Positions 32,744 through 42,400 of a stretch of DNA of 64,000 nt are shown here, one piece after another. A program made the translations under genes and the position numbers. Source of the stretch: Caldatribacterium sp051549785. Lineage in GTDB: Bacteria > Atribacterota > Atribacteria > Atribacterales > Caldatribacteriaceae. Where the stretch lies: contig NZ_CP189974.1 of the NCBI RefSeq assembly GCF_051549785.1, positions 496,001-560,000 of the forward strand, read 5' to 3'. The notes beneath the pieces are model-generated. The model made no database searches. It was not told the origin of the DNA and saw only the letters and a program-made list of their open reading frames with translations. Positions within the stretch are counted from its first letter, which is position 1. Each line of letters begins with the position of its first letter.

Positions 32744-33487
32744 TTACGGCAAAACCATGAGCTTGGTGATCTCCTCAACCGACGTTTCCTCTTTACGGAA
32801 GTCCCCAATCTTTTCGCCGTGGCTCAAGACCACAATCCGGTCAGCCACGGGGTATACATGGTACAGGTTGTGGGAGATGAAAATGCTCGAAATGCCCTGT
32901 TTCTTAAGTTCTCTAATGAATTCAAGGACCCGTTCAGACTCCTTCACCGAGAGGTTGTTGGTCGGTTCGTCGAGAATGACGAGCTTTGATTTGAAATACA
33001 TCGCCCGGGCAATGGCCACACCCTGCCTCTGACCCCCCGAGAGTTCATCCACCGGAGCATGAGGCGAACGGAGCCGAAGGTCCACTCTCTCGAGAGCTTT
33101 CATGGACTCTTCCTCCATCCGGGGGATGTCGAGGTACGCCAGGGGACCGACGCGGAATCTTGCCAGCTCCCTCCCCATGAAGATGTTCCGCATGACGCTC
33201 ATCTTCGGCACCATGGCTGCTTCCTGGTAAATGGTCTCAATGCCCAGCATCCTGGCTTCACGAGGGGAGGAGAAGTGGCACTCTTTTCCTTCAAAGTAAA
33301 TCTTCCCCTCGTCAGGTGGGTACACTCCAGAGAGAATCTTGATGAGCGTGGACTTTCCAGCGCCGTTGTCCCCGACGAGACCGACAACCTCGCCATACCC
33401 CACGGAGAAGTCCACTCCCCGAAGGGCGCATACTCCGGAGAACCACTTGTGGATGTTCACCATCTCAACGAGGTTTTTTCGTTCCAC
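32744..33487 (-). CDS. ABC sugar importer ATPase, single-domain RbsA-like
   Basis: 247 residues: one nucleotide-binding domain with GDNGAGKST, LSGGQRQGVAIARAM and VILDEPTNNL. It matches the N-terminal half of RbsA-type ATPases but lacks the second domain, as in FrcA-like proteins. The GTG at 33487 is preferred to that at 33496 because GATGAGG lies 8 bases upstream. Last gene of a binding protein-permease-ATPase operon on the minus strand. Confidence 0.92.
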   Translation of the reverse strand: MERKNLVEMVNIHKWFSGVCALRGVDFSVGYGEVVGLVGDNGAGKSTLIKILSGVYPPDEGKIYFEGKECHFSSPREARMLGIETIYQEAAMVPKMSVMRNIFMGRELARFRVGPLAYLDIPRMEEESMKALERVDLRLRSPHAPVDELSGGQRQGVAIARAMYFKSKLVILDEPTNNLSVKESERVLEFIRELKKQGISSIFISHNLYHVYPVADRIVVLSHGEKIGDFRKEETSVEEITKLMVLP

Positions 33488-33489
33488 CG

Positions 33490-34461
33490 CTAACACCTCA
33501 TCTTTCGGGCTCGTTCCCGAACGAAGGTATTGAGAATGACGGCAAGAATCGTTGCGATACCGATGAAAACGCGGAACCAGTAGCTTGGTGCCCGAGCCAT
33601 GACTAGGCCGTTGTCGATGATACGGATGAGGAAGGACCCAATGACGGTCCCGATGACAGTCCCGACACCTCCTGAAAGCGCCGTGCCTCCGATAACTGTA
33701 GCAGCAATGGCCTCCATCTCGAGACTACCGCCCATCGAGGGGAGGGTCGTCTCGAGCCGAAACGACTGAATAACCCCGGCAAAACCTGCAAGGAGCGAAC
33801 AGAGCATGAAATTGGCGAGCTTCACCTTTCCTGTGTCGATGCCCATGGCCCGTGCGGCAACCTGGTTGCCGCCGGTGGCGAACATCCAGTTCCCGAAATC
33901 GGTGCGTTCCAGGATGAACCAGAGGAGAACGGTAATCCCCACGAACCAGAGGAGAGAAGCCCTGAAAATCCCCATCCTCCCCACAAGGAAAGCCGTGGGC
34001 AGGGCCGATGAAAACGGCGGGGGCCATCCACCCGAGATGAGGAGCACCGCCCCCCTCCAGATCAGCATGGTGCCAAGAGTGGTGATAAACGAAGGAATCC
34101 CGAAATAGAGCGTTACAAACCCGTTGAGGCCTCCAAGAAGTAGCGAGAGTAGGAGAGCAAGCACGATGGAGAGTACGGGGTGGATACCCTCGCTCACGAA
34201 AAGGGAGATCATGATGGGGCAGAAAGCAAAAAGGGACCCCACCGAGAGGTCGAACTCGCCGGCAATCATGAGCATCGTCACTCCTAAAGCGACAATCCCG
34301 AGTTCCGGGATGATCTCGAGGACGACGCCCACGTTTTCCCGGCTCAGGAAAAGAGGCGAGAGGGCGAAGAACACGAGAATCACCACAAGGAGCATGATGA
34401 GGCTGCTGATTTCACGAAGGAGTAATGCTCGCCGGAGGGTAAAAAGGAGTGTGTGTCGCAC
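33490..34461 (-). CDS. ABC sugar importer permease, RbsC/XylH type
   Basis: 323 residues, about ten predicted helices, with AGEFDLSVGSLFAF near residue 67 and TGGNQVAARAMGIDTG near 195. ATVIGGTALSGGVGTV marks the C-terminal third. GTG start after AGGAGGAG. It lies beyond a hairpin that separates it from the binding-protein gene. Confidence 0.93.
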   Translation of the reverse strand: MRHTLLFTLRRALLLREISSLIMLLVVILVFFALSPLFLSRENVGVVLEIIPELGIVALGVTMLMIAGEFDLSVGSLFAFCPIMISLFVSEGIHPVLSIVLALLLSLLLGGLNGFVTLYFGIPSFITTLGTMLIWRGAVLLISGGWPPPFSSALPTAFLVGRMGIFRASLLWFVGITVLLWFILERTDFGNWMFATGGNQVAARAMGIDTGKVKLANFMLCSLLAGFAGVIQSFRLETTLPSMGGSLEMEAIAATVIGGTALSGGVGTVIGTVIGSFLIRIIDNGLVMARAPSYWFRVFIGIATILAVILNTFVRERARKMRC

Positions 34462-34481
34462 GTTTTCTCCTCCTTTGGAAC

Positions 34482-34504
34482 GGGGAGCCCTCTTGGGGCT
34501 CCCC
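34482..34504 (-). other. Intercistronic hairpin after binding-protein gene
   Basis: Nine-bp perfect stem GGGGAGCCC/GGGCTCCCC with a 5-base loop, 8 bases after the binding-protein stop on the minus strand. A short GTTCC follows, with no U-run. Confidence 0.8.
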
Positions 34505-34511
34505 GGAACTT

Positions 34512-35477
34512 CTACCGTACCCGCTTCTGAGAGAGTTCTATGACCCGGTCGACGTTCGAAGCGTCAACAACCGCATTGCCCGTATTCACATCCCAGGCGC
34601 TAAGACCATACTCTTTCATCAGGTAGAGCTGAACGATGGGGAGGTACCCCTGGAGGTACGGTTGCTGGTCAATGGTGAGTTTAATGTACCCGGATTTAAT
34701 CTCGGCAAGGACCTCTGGCACGAGGTCAAAGCCACCGATGAGCAATTCTCCGGGCTTATACCCCAGGTTCTTCGCCGCCTTTGCCGCAGAAGCATGGTTG
34801 TACTCAACCGCGATGACCCCCTTGGTTTCCGGATGAGCCTGGAGGTACGCCTGAATCCGGGACTGTGCTACGTCCATCTTCATGGTCGTATCAAGCCGCT
34901 CGTAGGTGTACCCAAGCTCTTCAAGGCGCCGGATGATGCCTTTCGCACGTTGCTCCGCCCATACAAGACCAGGACCACCAACGCTGATGAGGAAATGGTA
35001 CTTCTCCCCTGCCGGGAGCCCCTCGGTGAGCTTTGAAGTAAGGAAATACCCAGCCTGCTCCAGGTCCTGCCCAATATAGGCCAAGCGGGCGTTCCCCTTT
35101 GCACCTTCAGGGTCATCAGTATTGGAGCAGATAACAGGTATACCGGCGTCGATAGCTTCTTTGATCACTTCGTCGAACATGTCCGGGTGCGGGATGGTGG
35201 TAATGATGCCATCGGGTTTCTGAGCCAGAGCAGCCTTGAAGTTTGCAAGCTGTGCCGCCAGATCGCCTTCCTCTTTGGGACGGACAAAGGTGAAATCTAC
35301 CCCGAGGAGGCTTGCCGCATCCTGCGCCCCCTTGTACACTGCAGCCCAGAAGGGATTCTCTTCGCCGGCATGGGAAATGAAGATGAAACGGTACTTCCCC
35401 GCAGCAAAAGCTTGCCCCCCACCCAAAAGACCCAGAAGCACCACACCAACGACCGCAAGAACGACCAGACGCCTCAT
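34512..35477 (-). CDS. Periplasmic sugar-binding protein, RbsB-like (CUT2)
   Basis: 321 residues: signal peptide (LVVLAVVGVVLLGLLGGGQAFA), then the type I binding fold with FISHAGEENPFWAAVYKGAQ and NTDDPEGAKGNARLAYIGQD. IAVEYNHASAAKAAK and GGFDLVPEVLAEI are in the second lobe. ATG at 35477 is preferred because GGAGGAAGG precedes it. First gene of the second CUT2 operon, which runs on the minus strand and converges with the first. Confidence 0.93.
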   Translation of the reverse strand: MRRLVVLAVVGVVLLGLLGGGQAFAAGKYRFIFISHAGEENPFWAAVYKGAQDAASLLGVDFTFVRPKEEGDLAAQLANFKAALAQKPDGIITTIPHPDMFDEVIKEAIDAGIPVICSNTDDPEGAKGNARLAYIGQDLEQAGYFLTSKLTEGLPAGEKYHFLISVGGPGLVWAEQRAKGIIRRLEELGYTYERLDTTMKMDVAQSRIQAYLQAHPETKGVIAVEYNHASAAKAAKNLGYKPGELLIGGFDLVPEVLAEIKSGYIKLTIDQQPYLQGYLPIVQLYLMKEYGLSAWDVNTGNAVVDASNVDRVIELSQKRVR

Positions 35478-35922
35478 GCTCCTTCCTCCCTTCAAAGGAA
35501 ATGACCAACCTCGCTGGTACAGGAAAAACGGGCCTCTTCTTTTCTCTCACCTCCCCCGGAAGTATTATAACAGAGTTAAGGATAAGGGGTGCCCGTATTT
35601 TCGTATACTTCTATCGATAGTACCAACTCTTGGGGCTTTTCCAGCCCTCTCCATCCCAAACTCCCTGAGGGGATTTTACCTCCTCAACCTCACCCGCTCA
35701 GAGGAATGGCTGTCATATGGCGGGACCTTGGGCCATCCCCTCGTCACCGGGATATTACCAGAAACTCACCGGGGGAGGATTGTCCTTCCCTGAGAACTCC
35801 AGGGACAAGGATGAAAGAAAGGCCTTTTCCCTGCAAGAGGGGAAGCATCACGAAGGAACTCCAAAGGAAAACGAACTCAACCTCTCTTGTCCGGCAAGAG
35901 AGGTTCCGGTAGTATACTCCTG
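35478..35922. other. Gene-free divergent intergenic region
   Basis: 445 bases between the CUT2 operon and the exonuclease gene, with no supported frame. A minus-strand TATAAT lies at 35564-35569, 87 bases before the binding-protein start, without a good -35. Near the right end are a 9-bp hairpin (CCTCTCTTG/CAAGAGAGG, 35881-35903) and a TTGTCC-17-TAGTAT element (35887-35915). Confidence 0.5.
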
Positions 35923-36837
35923 GTGAGAGATTTGCGAGTCGTGGCCGTTGACATTGAGACCTTTGCTTCAATCGAAGACCTTGGGTTTCCCGAGTACCAC
36001 TACCTCCGAACGCGAGGGGAGAAGGACCGTTCTGATGAAGAGCTTGAGCAGGAGCTTGCCCTGAACCCCTATGTCCTCCAGGTGATTTCTGCCGCCGCAG
36101 CCTGCGTGGAGGAAGGGAAAATTACCGGAGTCTCTGTGCACTACATCTCAAGTAGCGGTGAGGAAGTCCGGGAAACCCATCCCTTCCCCATTCGCTATAC
36201 GCCTGTTCTCTGCCCAAGTCCTGAGGAAAACCTCTTCGAATCCGAAGAGCTCCTCCTTGAGGAGCTCTGGCAGGACCTTGAGGGCGCAGAACTCCTTGTG
36301 ACCTACAACGGTCAAAGCTTCGACCTCCCGGTCCTCCGCCTCCGGAGTATGATCCACGGCCTTGACCTTCCGCCGTCTATTGCTGCACCGCATTCTCCTC
36401 GTCTTTCCGATGGCCACCTGGATCTTGCCCAGTTCCTCTCCTGTTCGATCTCTGGGTACCGGTACACCCTGGAATTCGTGTGCCGGAGATTCGGTATTCC
36501 CCTCAACAAGGGCAGAATGGACGGGGCAAAGGTCCACGACGCCTTCCTCGAAGGGCGGTACTTCGACATCGCCCGTTACAACGCCCAGGATGCCATCGCC
36601 ACCGCAAGGCTCTACCTTCGCCTGAAAAAGTACCTTTCTCCGGAATCCCTGCCTCCCCCTGACCCTCCCACCGACAACCAGCTCCGTCACTTCACAAACC
36701 TTGTCGCTAACCAGAGCACCGGAAGCGCCGAATTCTACGATCTTCTCTTTGCCTGGTTCGTCGAAAGGGGCGTCCTCACAAAGAGCAACATCAGCCGGCT
36801 CATCGACGACCTGAAAAACGGGCGCCTGCTTTTGTGA
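35923..36837 (+). CDS. Predicted 3'-5' exonuclease (DnaQ/RNase H-like fold)
   Basis: About 304 residues. Exo I motif AVDIETF (Asp, Glu) is at the N-terminus; Exo II is LLVTYNGQSFDLPVL near residue 125; Exo III is YNAQDAIATARLY near 220. The pattern fits the DEDD exonuclease superfamily, PolB-like predicted exonuclease branch; length is longer than DnaQ epsilon. A GTG at 35923 gives MRDLRVVAVDIET but has no ribosome site; a GTG at 35941 (MAVDIET) follows GGTGAG. Either way the catalytic core is complete. A 15-bp hairpin follows the gene. Confidence 0.8.
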   Translation: MRDLRVVAVDIETFASIEDLGFPEYHYLRTRGEKDRSDEELEQELALNPYVLQVISAAAACVEEGKITGVSVHYISSSGEEVRETHPFPIRYTPVLCPSPEENLFESEELLLEELWQDLEGAELLVTYNGQSFDLPVLRLRSMIHGLDLPPSIAAPHSPRLSDGHLDLAQFLSCSISGYRYTLEFVCRRFGIPLNKGRMDGAKVHDAFLEGRYFDIARYNAQDAIATARLYLRLKKYLSPESLPPPDPPTDNQLRHFTNLVANQSTGSAEFYDLLFAWFVERGVLTKSNISRLIDDLKNGRLLL

Positions 36838-36855
36838 GGTCTCGGTAAAAGCAAA

Positions 36856-36888
36856 CCAGGTAGAGTCCAGGCCCTGGACTCTACCTGG
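36856..36888 (+). terminator. Strong hairpin after the exonuclease gene
   Basis: 15-bp perfect stem CCAGGTAGAGTCCAG/CTGGACTCTACCTGG with a GCC loop, 18 bases past the stop, followed by only AATTT. Probable terminator or attenuator ahead of the small membrane-protein gene. Confidence 0.75.
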
Positions 36889-36916
36889 AATTTCCGTCCC
36901 AAAGGAGGCGAGCACC

Positions 36917-37174
36917 GTGACGAAAACCACCATCCGCATCCGCGGGGTTGTGGCGCTTTCGATGCTCATTCTGCTCCTTTTCATGGTCACCACAGGGAGC
37001 ATCCTCCTTGTTGCCCAGAGCGGAGGCGTGATGCCTCTGCCGCTTTGGAACTTCGCTACCAGGGCGCATCCTGTGGGAGGGTTCCTCCTTCTTGCCCTGG
37101 GGATGAGCCATGCAGCGCTCAACTGGAAGCTCTTTGAGAGCGACCTTAAAGCTCTTCGGGAGAAAAAGCGATAA
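36917..37174 (+). CDS. Small two-helix membrane protein (DUF4405-like)
   Basis: 85 residues with two predicted membrane helices (VALSMLILLLFMVTTGSILL and GGFLLLALGMSHAALNW). His residues in RAHPVGG and MSHAAL are spaced as in DUF4405/cytochrome b561-like haem proteins, but only half of a four-helix bundle is present. GTG start after AGGAGG. Follows the exonuclease by a hairpin and converges with GH127. Role unknown. Confidence 0.7.
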   Translation: MTKTTIRIRGVVALSMLILLLFMVTTGSILLVAQSGGVMPLPLWNFATRAHPVGGFLLLALGMSHAALNWKLFESDLKALREKKR

Positions 37175-37194
37175 GGTCCTTTCTGCCGCCGGGA

Positions 37195-39135
37195 TCACCC
37201 CTCCCGAATCCACACCGTCATCTCCCCCATCCCCCGGTTCCCCCAGGCGTAGTAGGGGATGGCGGTGATGGGGACTCTGCGTCTTTGAGACCGATGGAAG
37301 GTGTAGAGGTGGCTTGAAGCGGCAACCTCCCTTTCTGCTTCTCCAGAAAGCACCACAACGCCCCCAAGAAGCTCCGGGCAAAACGCCGCACAGAGCTCGG
37401 CATCTCCAGGCAAAACAATCTGCGAAAGACCCGGACCGTTGTCTACTTCCTCAAGGCAAAACACCACAGGGCCCCGCTGCAGGGCTACTTTTCCCGAAGC
37501 ATCACGCACTCCAGGATGCGCCCGTACCCGCTCAACGGGCATAGCAAGGGAAAGCTCCACCTGGTCTCCCTTTTGCCAGAGCCGCCGAATCCTTGCATAC
37601 CCCCGCTCGACAAGGGGAGAAACGTCCGTTTCCTCACCGTTCACCCGGATTTTCGCTTCCCGACACCATCCGGGAATTCGCACCGCCAGAGTGAACTCCT
37701 GAGGTGCTGCGGGGAACACCTCAAAGCGGATGTCTCCCTCCCAGGGGTAACCGGTCTTCTGCAAGAGGACAACCCGCCCTTTCTCGAGGTCTACGGTTAC
37801 CTCACTTTCGGCGAAGAGGTGAACGTAGAGGGTTTCCCCATCCTCTGAATAGAGATAGGAAGGTAAAGAAGCAAGAAGTCTGGCAAGGTTCGGTGGGCAA
37901 CAGGCACAGGAGAACCATTTCTGGCGAGACAGCACCACGTGCTGCAGGTCATACCTCTTTTGCACCGCCTCAGGCACAACTTCAAGAGGGTTCACATAGA
38001 AGTAGGCGGTACCGTCCAGAGACATACCGCTCAACACCCCGTTGTACAGGGCCCGTTCCATAACGTCGGCATAGGTCCGGTCCACTTCAAGACGAAGCAT
38101 CCGGTGGGCCCAAAAGACTAGACCGATGCTAGCGCAGGTCTCGGCGTAAGCCCGGTCAGGGGGCAAATCGTAATCGAAGGTGAATGCCTCACCCTGAGCC
38201 GAAGACCCAAGGCCCCCGGTGACGTACATCCGGCGCTCTGTGACATTTTCCCAGAGCGTCCTGCAGGCTGCAAAAAGGGTGGTATCATGGAGCTCCAGAG
38301 CAAGATCGGCCATGGCACTATAGAGGTACATCGCCCGAACGGCGTGGCCCACGGCCTCTTGCTGTTCCCGCACCGGAAGGTGTGCCTGGCAGTAGGCAGG
38401 AGTCCAAAACGGCCAGGGGAGTTCCTTTTCTCCCCGTGCTCTTGCCTCGAGTTCAAAGTACAGGGGTTTCTTCCCCCGCTCGTTGACAAAAAACGCAGCA
38501 AGGTCGAGGTACCGTCGTTCTCCTGTGACCCGGTACAGCTTCACCAGGGCAAGCTCAATCTCAGGATGCCCGGGATATCCCCGCAGCTTCCCTGGTCCAT
38601 CGCCGAAGCGGTCGGCAATGTGGTCAGCAAGGCGGGAAACCACCTCGAGGAGCTTCCCTTTCCCTGTTGCCCTGTAGTGGGCAACCCCGGCCTCGATGAA
38701 ATGCCCGGCACAGTAGAGCTCATGATTGTCGCGGAGGTTTTTCCAGCGACTCTCCGGGTCCTTAATGGTGAAGTAGGTGTTGAGGTACCCATCGGGCCTC
38801 TGCGCTTGAGCCACAAGGTCGATGACCTCGTCGACCTTTTGCTCAAGCTCCGGGTCCGGAAAGTTCCAGAGGCAGTAGCTTGCCGCCTCAAGCCACTTTG
38901 CCACGTCGCTATCCTGAAAGACCCACCCGTAGAACTCCCCCGAAGCCAGCCCTGCAGCAATGCGGAAATTCTCCACTGCATGGCTCTTCGGAGCCCCCGG
39001 CACTCTGTCGTTTAAGGCCTCCCACTGGTAGGGAATGACCGTTTCTTTCACCTGAAGGATTCTCTTCCCCCAGAAACCCGCTGCCGCAACCTTGACCGCA
39101 CCAAGATCAAGGTGTTCCAGTGTTTTTTTCTCCAT
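37195..39135 (-). CDS. GH127 beta-L-arabinofuranosidase-like glycoside hydrolase
   Basis: 646 residues. It is matched to GH127 by the Cys-nucleophile site WFSCACCPPNLARLL (adjacent Cys residues, one the nucleophile and one a zinc ligand) and by YAETCASIG, which supplies the Glu and Cys zinc ligands. Other conserved parts are RDNHELYCAGHFIEAG and YVTGGLGS. No signal peptide, so it acts on imported oligosaccharides, probably beta-linked L-arabinofuranose. The ATG at 39135 follows GGAGGGTGAGG. It is last in the importer operon 42262-37195 under the AraR-like repressor, so its substrate likely enters through that importer. Confidence 0.93.
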   Translation of the reverse strand: MEKKTLEHLDLGAVKVAAAGFWGKRILQVKETVIPYQWEALNDRVPGAPKSHAVENFRIAAGLASGEFYGWVFQDSDVAKWLEAASYCLWNFPDPELEQKVDEVIDLVAQAQRPDGYLNTYFTIKDPESRWKNLRDNHELYCAGHFIEAGVAHYRATGKGKLLEVVSRLADHIADRFGDGPGKLRGYPGHPEIELALVKLYRVTGERRYLDLAAFFVNERGKKPLYFELEARARGEKELPWPFWTPAYCQAHLPVREQQEAVGHAVRAMYLYSAMADLALELHDTTLFAACRTLWENVTERRMYVTGGLGSSAQGEAFTFDYDLPPDRAYAETCASIGLVFWAHRMLRLEVDRTYADVMERALYNGVLSGMSLDGTAYFYVNPLEVVPEAVQKRYDLQHVVLSRQKWFSCACCPPNLARLLASLPSYLYSEDGETLYVHLFAESEVTVDLEKGRVVLLQKTGYPWEGDIRFEVFPAAPQEFTLAVRIPGWCREAKIRVNGEETDVSPLVERGYARIRRLWQKGDQVELSLAMPVERVRAHPGVRDASGKVALQRGPVVFCLEEVDNGPGLSQIVLPGDAELCAAFCPELLGGVVVLSGEAEREVAASSHLYTFHRSQRRRVPITAIPYYAWGNRGMGEMTVWIREG

Positions 39136-39202
39136 GTTCCTCACCCTCCGCGCCAGGCCATTTTCCCTGCATCCACAGGATGCTTGAAAACATCAGGAGG
39201 CA

Positions 39203-40039
39203 TCACTTGAATCCTGTGGTTTTGATTCCTTCGGTAATGTACTGACGGGCTAAAAGGAACAAGGCCATAGGCAGAAGCAGCATGATGGTCGCCATGGCCA
39301 TGATGAGGTCCCATCGGACAACAAAGGTAGTCCGGGAAAAGCTGTAGATGCCGACACTGAGGGGCTTCAGGTCCTCAGAGTTGAGGAACACCATAGGGAT
39401 GAAAAACTCGTTCCACCAGAAGATGGACGAGAGGGTACCAATGGTGATGAAGATGGGTCGGGAAATCGGGGCAATGATTCTCAGGAAAACCCCCCATTCG
39501 CTGCAACCATCTATTTTCGCCGCTTCATCGAGTTCCCGGGGGATGGTCCGATAGAACTGCCTGAACAGGAACACGTTGTAGGGATACGCGAAAAAGGCCG
39601 GAACGATGATAGGCAAAAAGGTATCCAGCCATCCCAGCTGTTTGAAAAGGACATACTGGGGAATGATGGTCACGTAACCGGGAACCATCATCGTCATGAG
39701 GATCAGACTAAAAATGACCTCCCTTCCCTTGAAACGCATCCTCGCCAGGGGATAGGCAACCATGGAGCTTGACAGGAGGGTCCCGACAGTATTCCCGACA
39801 ATCAGAATCAGGGTGTTCCTCAAATACACAAGGAGCTTGCTGTTGGCAAAAACCTCCGCGTAGTTCTGCCAGTAAAGGCGCGAGGGCAAAATTCTGGGCG
39901 GGAACACGCTAAATTCAATCATAGGCTTGAAAGAGGACAGGATGATCCAGAGGATAGGGAAGAACATCACCAGAGCCACCACTACCATGAGCAGGTACTG
40001 GTGCATGCTGGTGTATCTTTTGCGTCTGCGACCCTGCAC
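39203..40039 (-). CDS. ABC sugar importer permease, MalG type (arabinose locus)
   Basis: 278 residues, six predicted helices, with EAAKIDGCSEWGVF about residue 180 and a C-terminal end EGIKTTGFK. The start at 40039 is a GTG with GGGGGG upstream. It lies 18 bases downstream of its MalF partner and 67 bases before GH127. No ATPase gene follows, so a shared ATPase is needed. Confidence 0.92.
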   Translation of the reverse strand: MQGRRRKRYTSMHQYLLMVVVALVMFFPILWIILSSFKPMIEFSVFPPRILPSRLYWQNYAEVFANSKLLVYLRNTLILIVGNTVGTLLSSSMVAYPLARMRFKGREVIFSLILMTMMVPGYVTIIPQYVLFKQLGWLDTFLPIIVPAFFAYPYNVFLFRQFYRTIPRELDEAAKIDGCSEWGVFLRIIAPISRPIFITIGTLSSIFWWNEFFIPMVFLNSEDLKPLSVGIYSFSRTTFVVRWDLIMAMATIMLLLPMALFLLARQYITEGIKTTGFK

Positions 40040-40057
40040 TCCAGAACCCCCCAGCCC

Positions 40058-40948
40058 CTAAACTTCGTAGTACACCCACCGCTTTGACAGAACAAACATC
40101 AGAAAAGAAGCCAAAGCGGCGATGCCAAAGAGGATAATGGACTCGGCACAGGCATAGCCCACCCGGAAGGTCTTGAAAGCATTGTGGTAGATATCAAGGC
40201 TTATCGCCTGGGTGACCTTTCCGGGCCCTCCAGCCGTCAGGGGATAGAGCAGGGTAAAGGAGGTGTTCAACGAGCTTATGGTCGCGGTGACCAGGTTAAA
40301 GAGCAGAATCGGCGATATTGCCGGAAGCGTGATCTTCAGAAACTGTGTGAAGCGGCCGGCTCCGTCAATCTCTGCAGCCTCGTAGAGCTCCCTGGGGACT
40401 TCCTTCAAAGCGCTGTCGAATATGAGCATCATCTGACCCGCATAGAAGGTGTAAATGTTGAGCGCCACCACAACCCAGACCACGAGTTTGGGGTCCACAA
40501 GCCAGTTCGGGGTTTCCCTGAACCCAAGAAGCGACAGGACATAGTTGAGAATCCCGAGCTCCTTGTGCAGAATCAGCTGGAAGGCAAAGGTCAGGGCCAC
40601 CATGGGCACAACGGCGGGAATAAAGTAGAAGAAGCCAAAGAGGCTTGTGCCGCGAATGTTCCTGGCGTTGAGCAACACTGCCTCAAACAGTGCCCAGCCC
40701 ACCGAGATAGCGACGGAGAACACGGTGTAAAACGCCGTGAACTTCAGAACAATCCAGAATTCTGACCCCTGGCGAAAGAGCCTTGCGTAATTGCCAAGCC
40801 CTATCCAGTTAGGGAACCCGATAAGGTCCCACTTCGTGAAACTCAAAACAACAGTGGCCAGGATTGGCCCACCCGTGAACAGCACAAACCCCAGAATCCA
40901 TGGGAGAACGAAGAGATATGCCTTTCCGCTTTCCCCGGGTCGTGTCAC
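40058..40948 (-). CDS. ABC sugar importer permease, MalF type (arabinose locus)
   Basis: 296 residues with six predicted helices. EAA loop EAAEIDGAGRFTQF about residue 195 and TAGGPGKVTQAISLDIY near 255. The GTG at 40948 is chosen because AGGTGGGGAG lies just upstream; a longer frame to 41008 would run through the terminator hairpin. Works with the 39203 permease and the 41009 binding protein. Confidence 0.9.
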   Translation of the reverse strand: MTRPGESGKAYLFVLPWILGFVLFTGGPILATVVLSFTKWDLIGFPNWIGLGNYARLFRQGSEFWIVLKFTAFYTVFSVAISVGWALFEAVLLNARNIRGTSLFGFFYFIPAVVPMVALTFAFQLILHKELGILNYVLSLLGFRETPNWLVDPKLVVWVVVALNIYTFYAGQMMLIFDSALKEVPRELYEAAEIDGAGRFTQFLKITLPAISPILLFNLVTATISSLNTSFTLLYPLTAGGPGKVTQAISLDIYHNAFKTFRVGYACAESIILFGIAALASFLMFVLSKRWVYYEV

Positions 40949-40969
40949 AGGACTCCCCACCTGTAGCAG

Positions 40970-40998
40970 AAAAAAGAAAAGGGGGGCAGAAGCCCCCC
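40970..40998 (-). terminator. Attenuating terminator after the arabinose-locus binding protein
   Basis: GGGGGGC/GCCCCCC stem with a 4-base loop, followed on the minus strand by TTTTCTTTTTT. A full intrinsic terminator form placed 11 bases after the binding-protein stop and 22 bases before the permease start. Confidence 0.9.
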
Positions 40999-41008
40999 GC
41001 ACACTCAC

Positions 41009-42262
41009 TTACTGTGCGACCTTCTCCTCTCCCAGGATGTCCACCGCTTTGTTCCTGGCCTGCTCAACGACATCGTCAACACTCAGCTGCCCGAGAATGG
41101 CTGCGTTAAAATCCTTCACAATATCAAAGGTCAGACCCGGTGGCAGCAATACATAGCCCCACTCGGCGAACTGAGCTGTCTGCTCGATGGCATCCCAGTT
41201 CCTTGGTCCCTTAGGACCTTCCACCCTGTAGTAGCCCTTCTTGAGAATGGAAAGGCGCGCCGAGGGGTTACTGTAGGCTTCGTTGATGAGTTTCTGGCCT
41301 TCTTCGCTCATGCAGAACTCGATGAACCTCCAGACCGCATCTTTAGACCCGCTTCGCGCATTGATCGCAAAGAACCCGGTGTGAAGGGTGGAGTAGTGTC
41401 GTGCCTTTTTGGGGATAGGAGCGATGTCCCAGGCGAAATCCTTGATGTCCTTATAGACTGAGGTCATCCAGCTCCCGTTGAATGCCATAGCCGCCTTCCC
41501 AGCCATGAAAAGGTCCGCAGAGACCACACCGGAGGTCGTGACCTGAGGAGAGGCTACAACCCTATCTTTATTGGTTAGGTCAAACCAACGCTGCAGGAAC
41601 TCCCTGGTCCCGGACCCCATGGAGAAACGACCCTGCTCGTCAACGATCTTATCACCGAACGCCCCCGCCAGGGAATACCATAACCCCTGAAAGCCCAGGG
41701 CGTCACAGCCCCACTGAACGACCTTGCCGTCGCTCTCAACGGTGAGCTTCTTGGCCGCGTTCTCGAAATCTTCCCAGGTCCAGTCCATACCGGGATACGC
41801 TACTCCTGCTTTGTCAAATAGGTCCTTGTTGTAGTACATAATTTCCGTGGCGAAGCACCAGGGAAGGCCGTAAAGGCTTCCCTGGAGCTGCATGAGCTGC
41901 GTAACCGCCGGGATAAAATCGTCGAGACTGAGCTCCTTGCTCTGCTTGATGTAGTCGTCAAGGCTCAGCACCCATCCAGCCCTGACGAAGTCGGCAAGGT
42001 CGGCCTCCCAGAGGCAAAGGACATCCGGAGCAGTCCCGGTCATGGCCATAGATCTCAGTTTCTGGGAGTACTCAGCCTCTGGAATCTGCATGAATTCCAC
42101 CCTGATGTCAGGATTTTTCTCCTCAAAGGCCTTAACGTAATTGTAGGGGTCAGATGGCAAGGCATTCCAGTGGGCATACTTGATTACCGTTTCCGCAAAA
42201 ACGGAAACACCCGAAAACACGGACACCAGCAACACCAGCCCCAAAACCACCGCTTTCTTCAT
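41009..42262 (-). CDS. ABC sugar importer, substrate-binding protein (arabinose locus)
   Basis: 417 residues with a signal peptide (VVLGLVLLVSVFSGVSVFAE). Mature part: YAHWNALPSDPYNYVKAFE near residue 30, DVLCLWEADLADFV near 80, and SWMTSVYKDIKDFAW near 245. ATG at 42262 follows GGGGTGGGG; extension to 42310 is less likely. Its promoter (42443-42471) has a palindrome of the AraR type just downstream, so it is probably arabinose-regulated. Likely carries arabino-oligosaccharides to the cytosolic GH51 and GH127. Confidence 0.92.
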   Translation of the reverse strand: MKKAVVLGLVLLVSVFSGVSVFAETVIKYAHWNALPSDPYNYVKAFEEKNPDIRVEFMQIPEAEYSQKLRSMAMTGTAPDVLCLWEADLADFVRAGWVLSLDDYIKQSKELSLDDFIPAVTQLMQLQGSLYGLPWCFATEIMYYNKDLFDKAGVAYPGMDWTWEDFENAAKKLTVESDGKVVQWGCDALGFQGLWYSLAGAFGDKIVDEQGRFSMGSGTREFLQRWFDLTNKDRVVASPQVTTSGVVSADLFMAGKAAMAFNGSWMTSVYKDIKDFAWDIAPIPKKARHYSTLHTGFFAINARSGSKDAVWRFIEFCMSEEGQKLINEAYSNPSARLSILKKGYYRVEGPKGPRNWDAIEQTAQFAEWGYVLLPPGLTFDIVKDFNAAILGQLSVDDVVEQARNKAVDILGEEKVAQ

Positions 42263-42400
42263 GCTTTCCCCACCCCCTGAAGCTTTCGGAGTTTTTGACC
42301 ACCTGAACACGCTTTGTCAAAGGCCGCCATTTCTGGGAACCTCTCACCTCCCCCAGTCAGCTTTTCTGAAACCTGCGGGCAAAATGTGCACCACATTTTT

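Noticed and set aside
35744..35971. 75-codon minus-strand frame upstream of the exonuclease
   Set aside because: Covers the likely promoter and hairpin and has no protein-like features.
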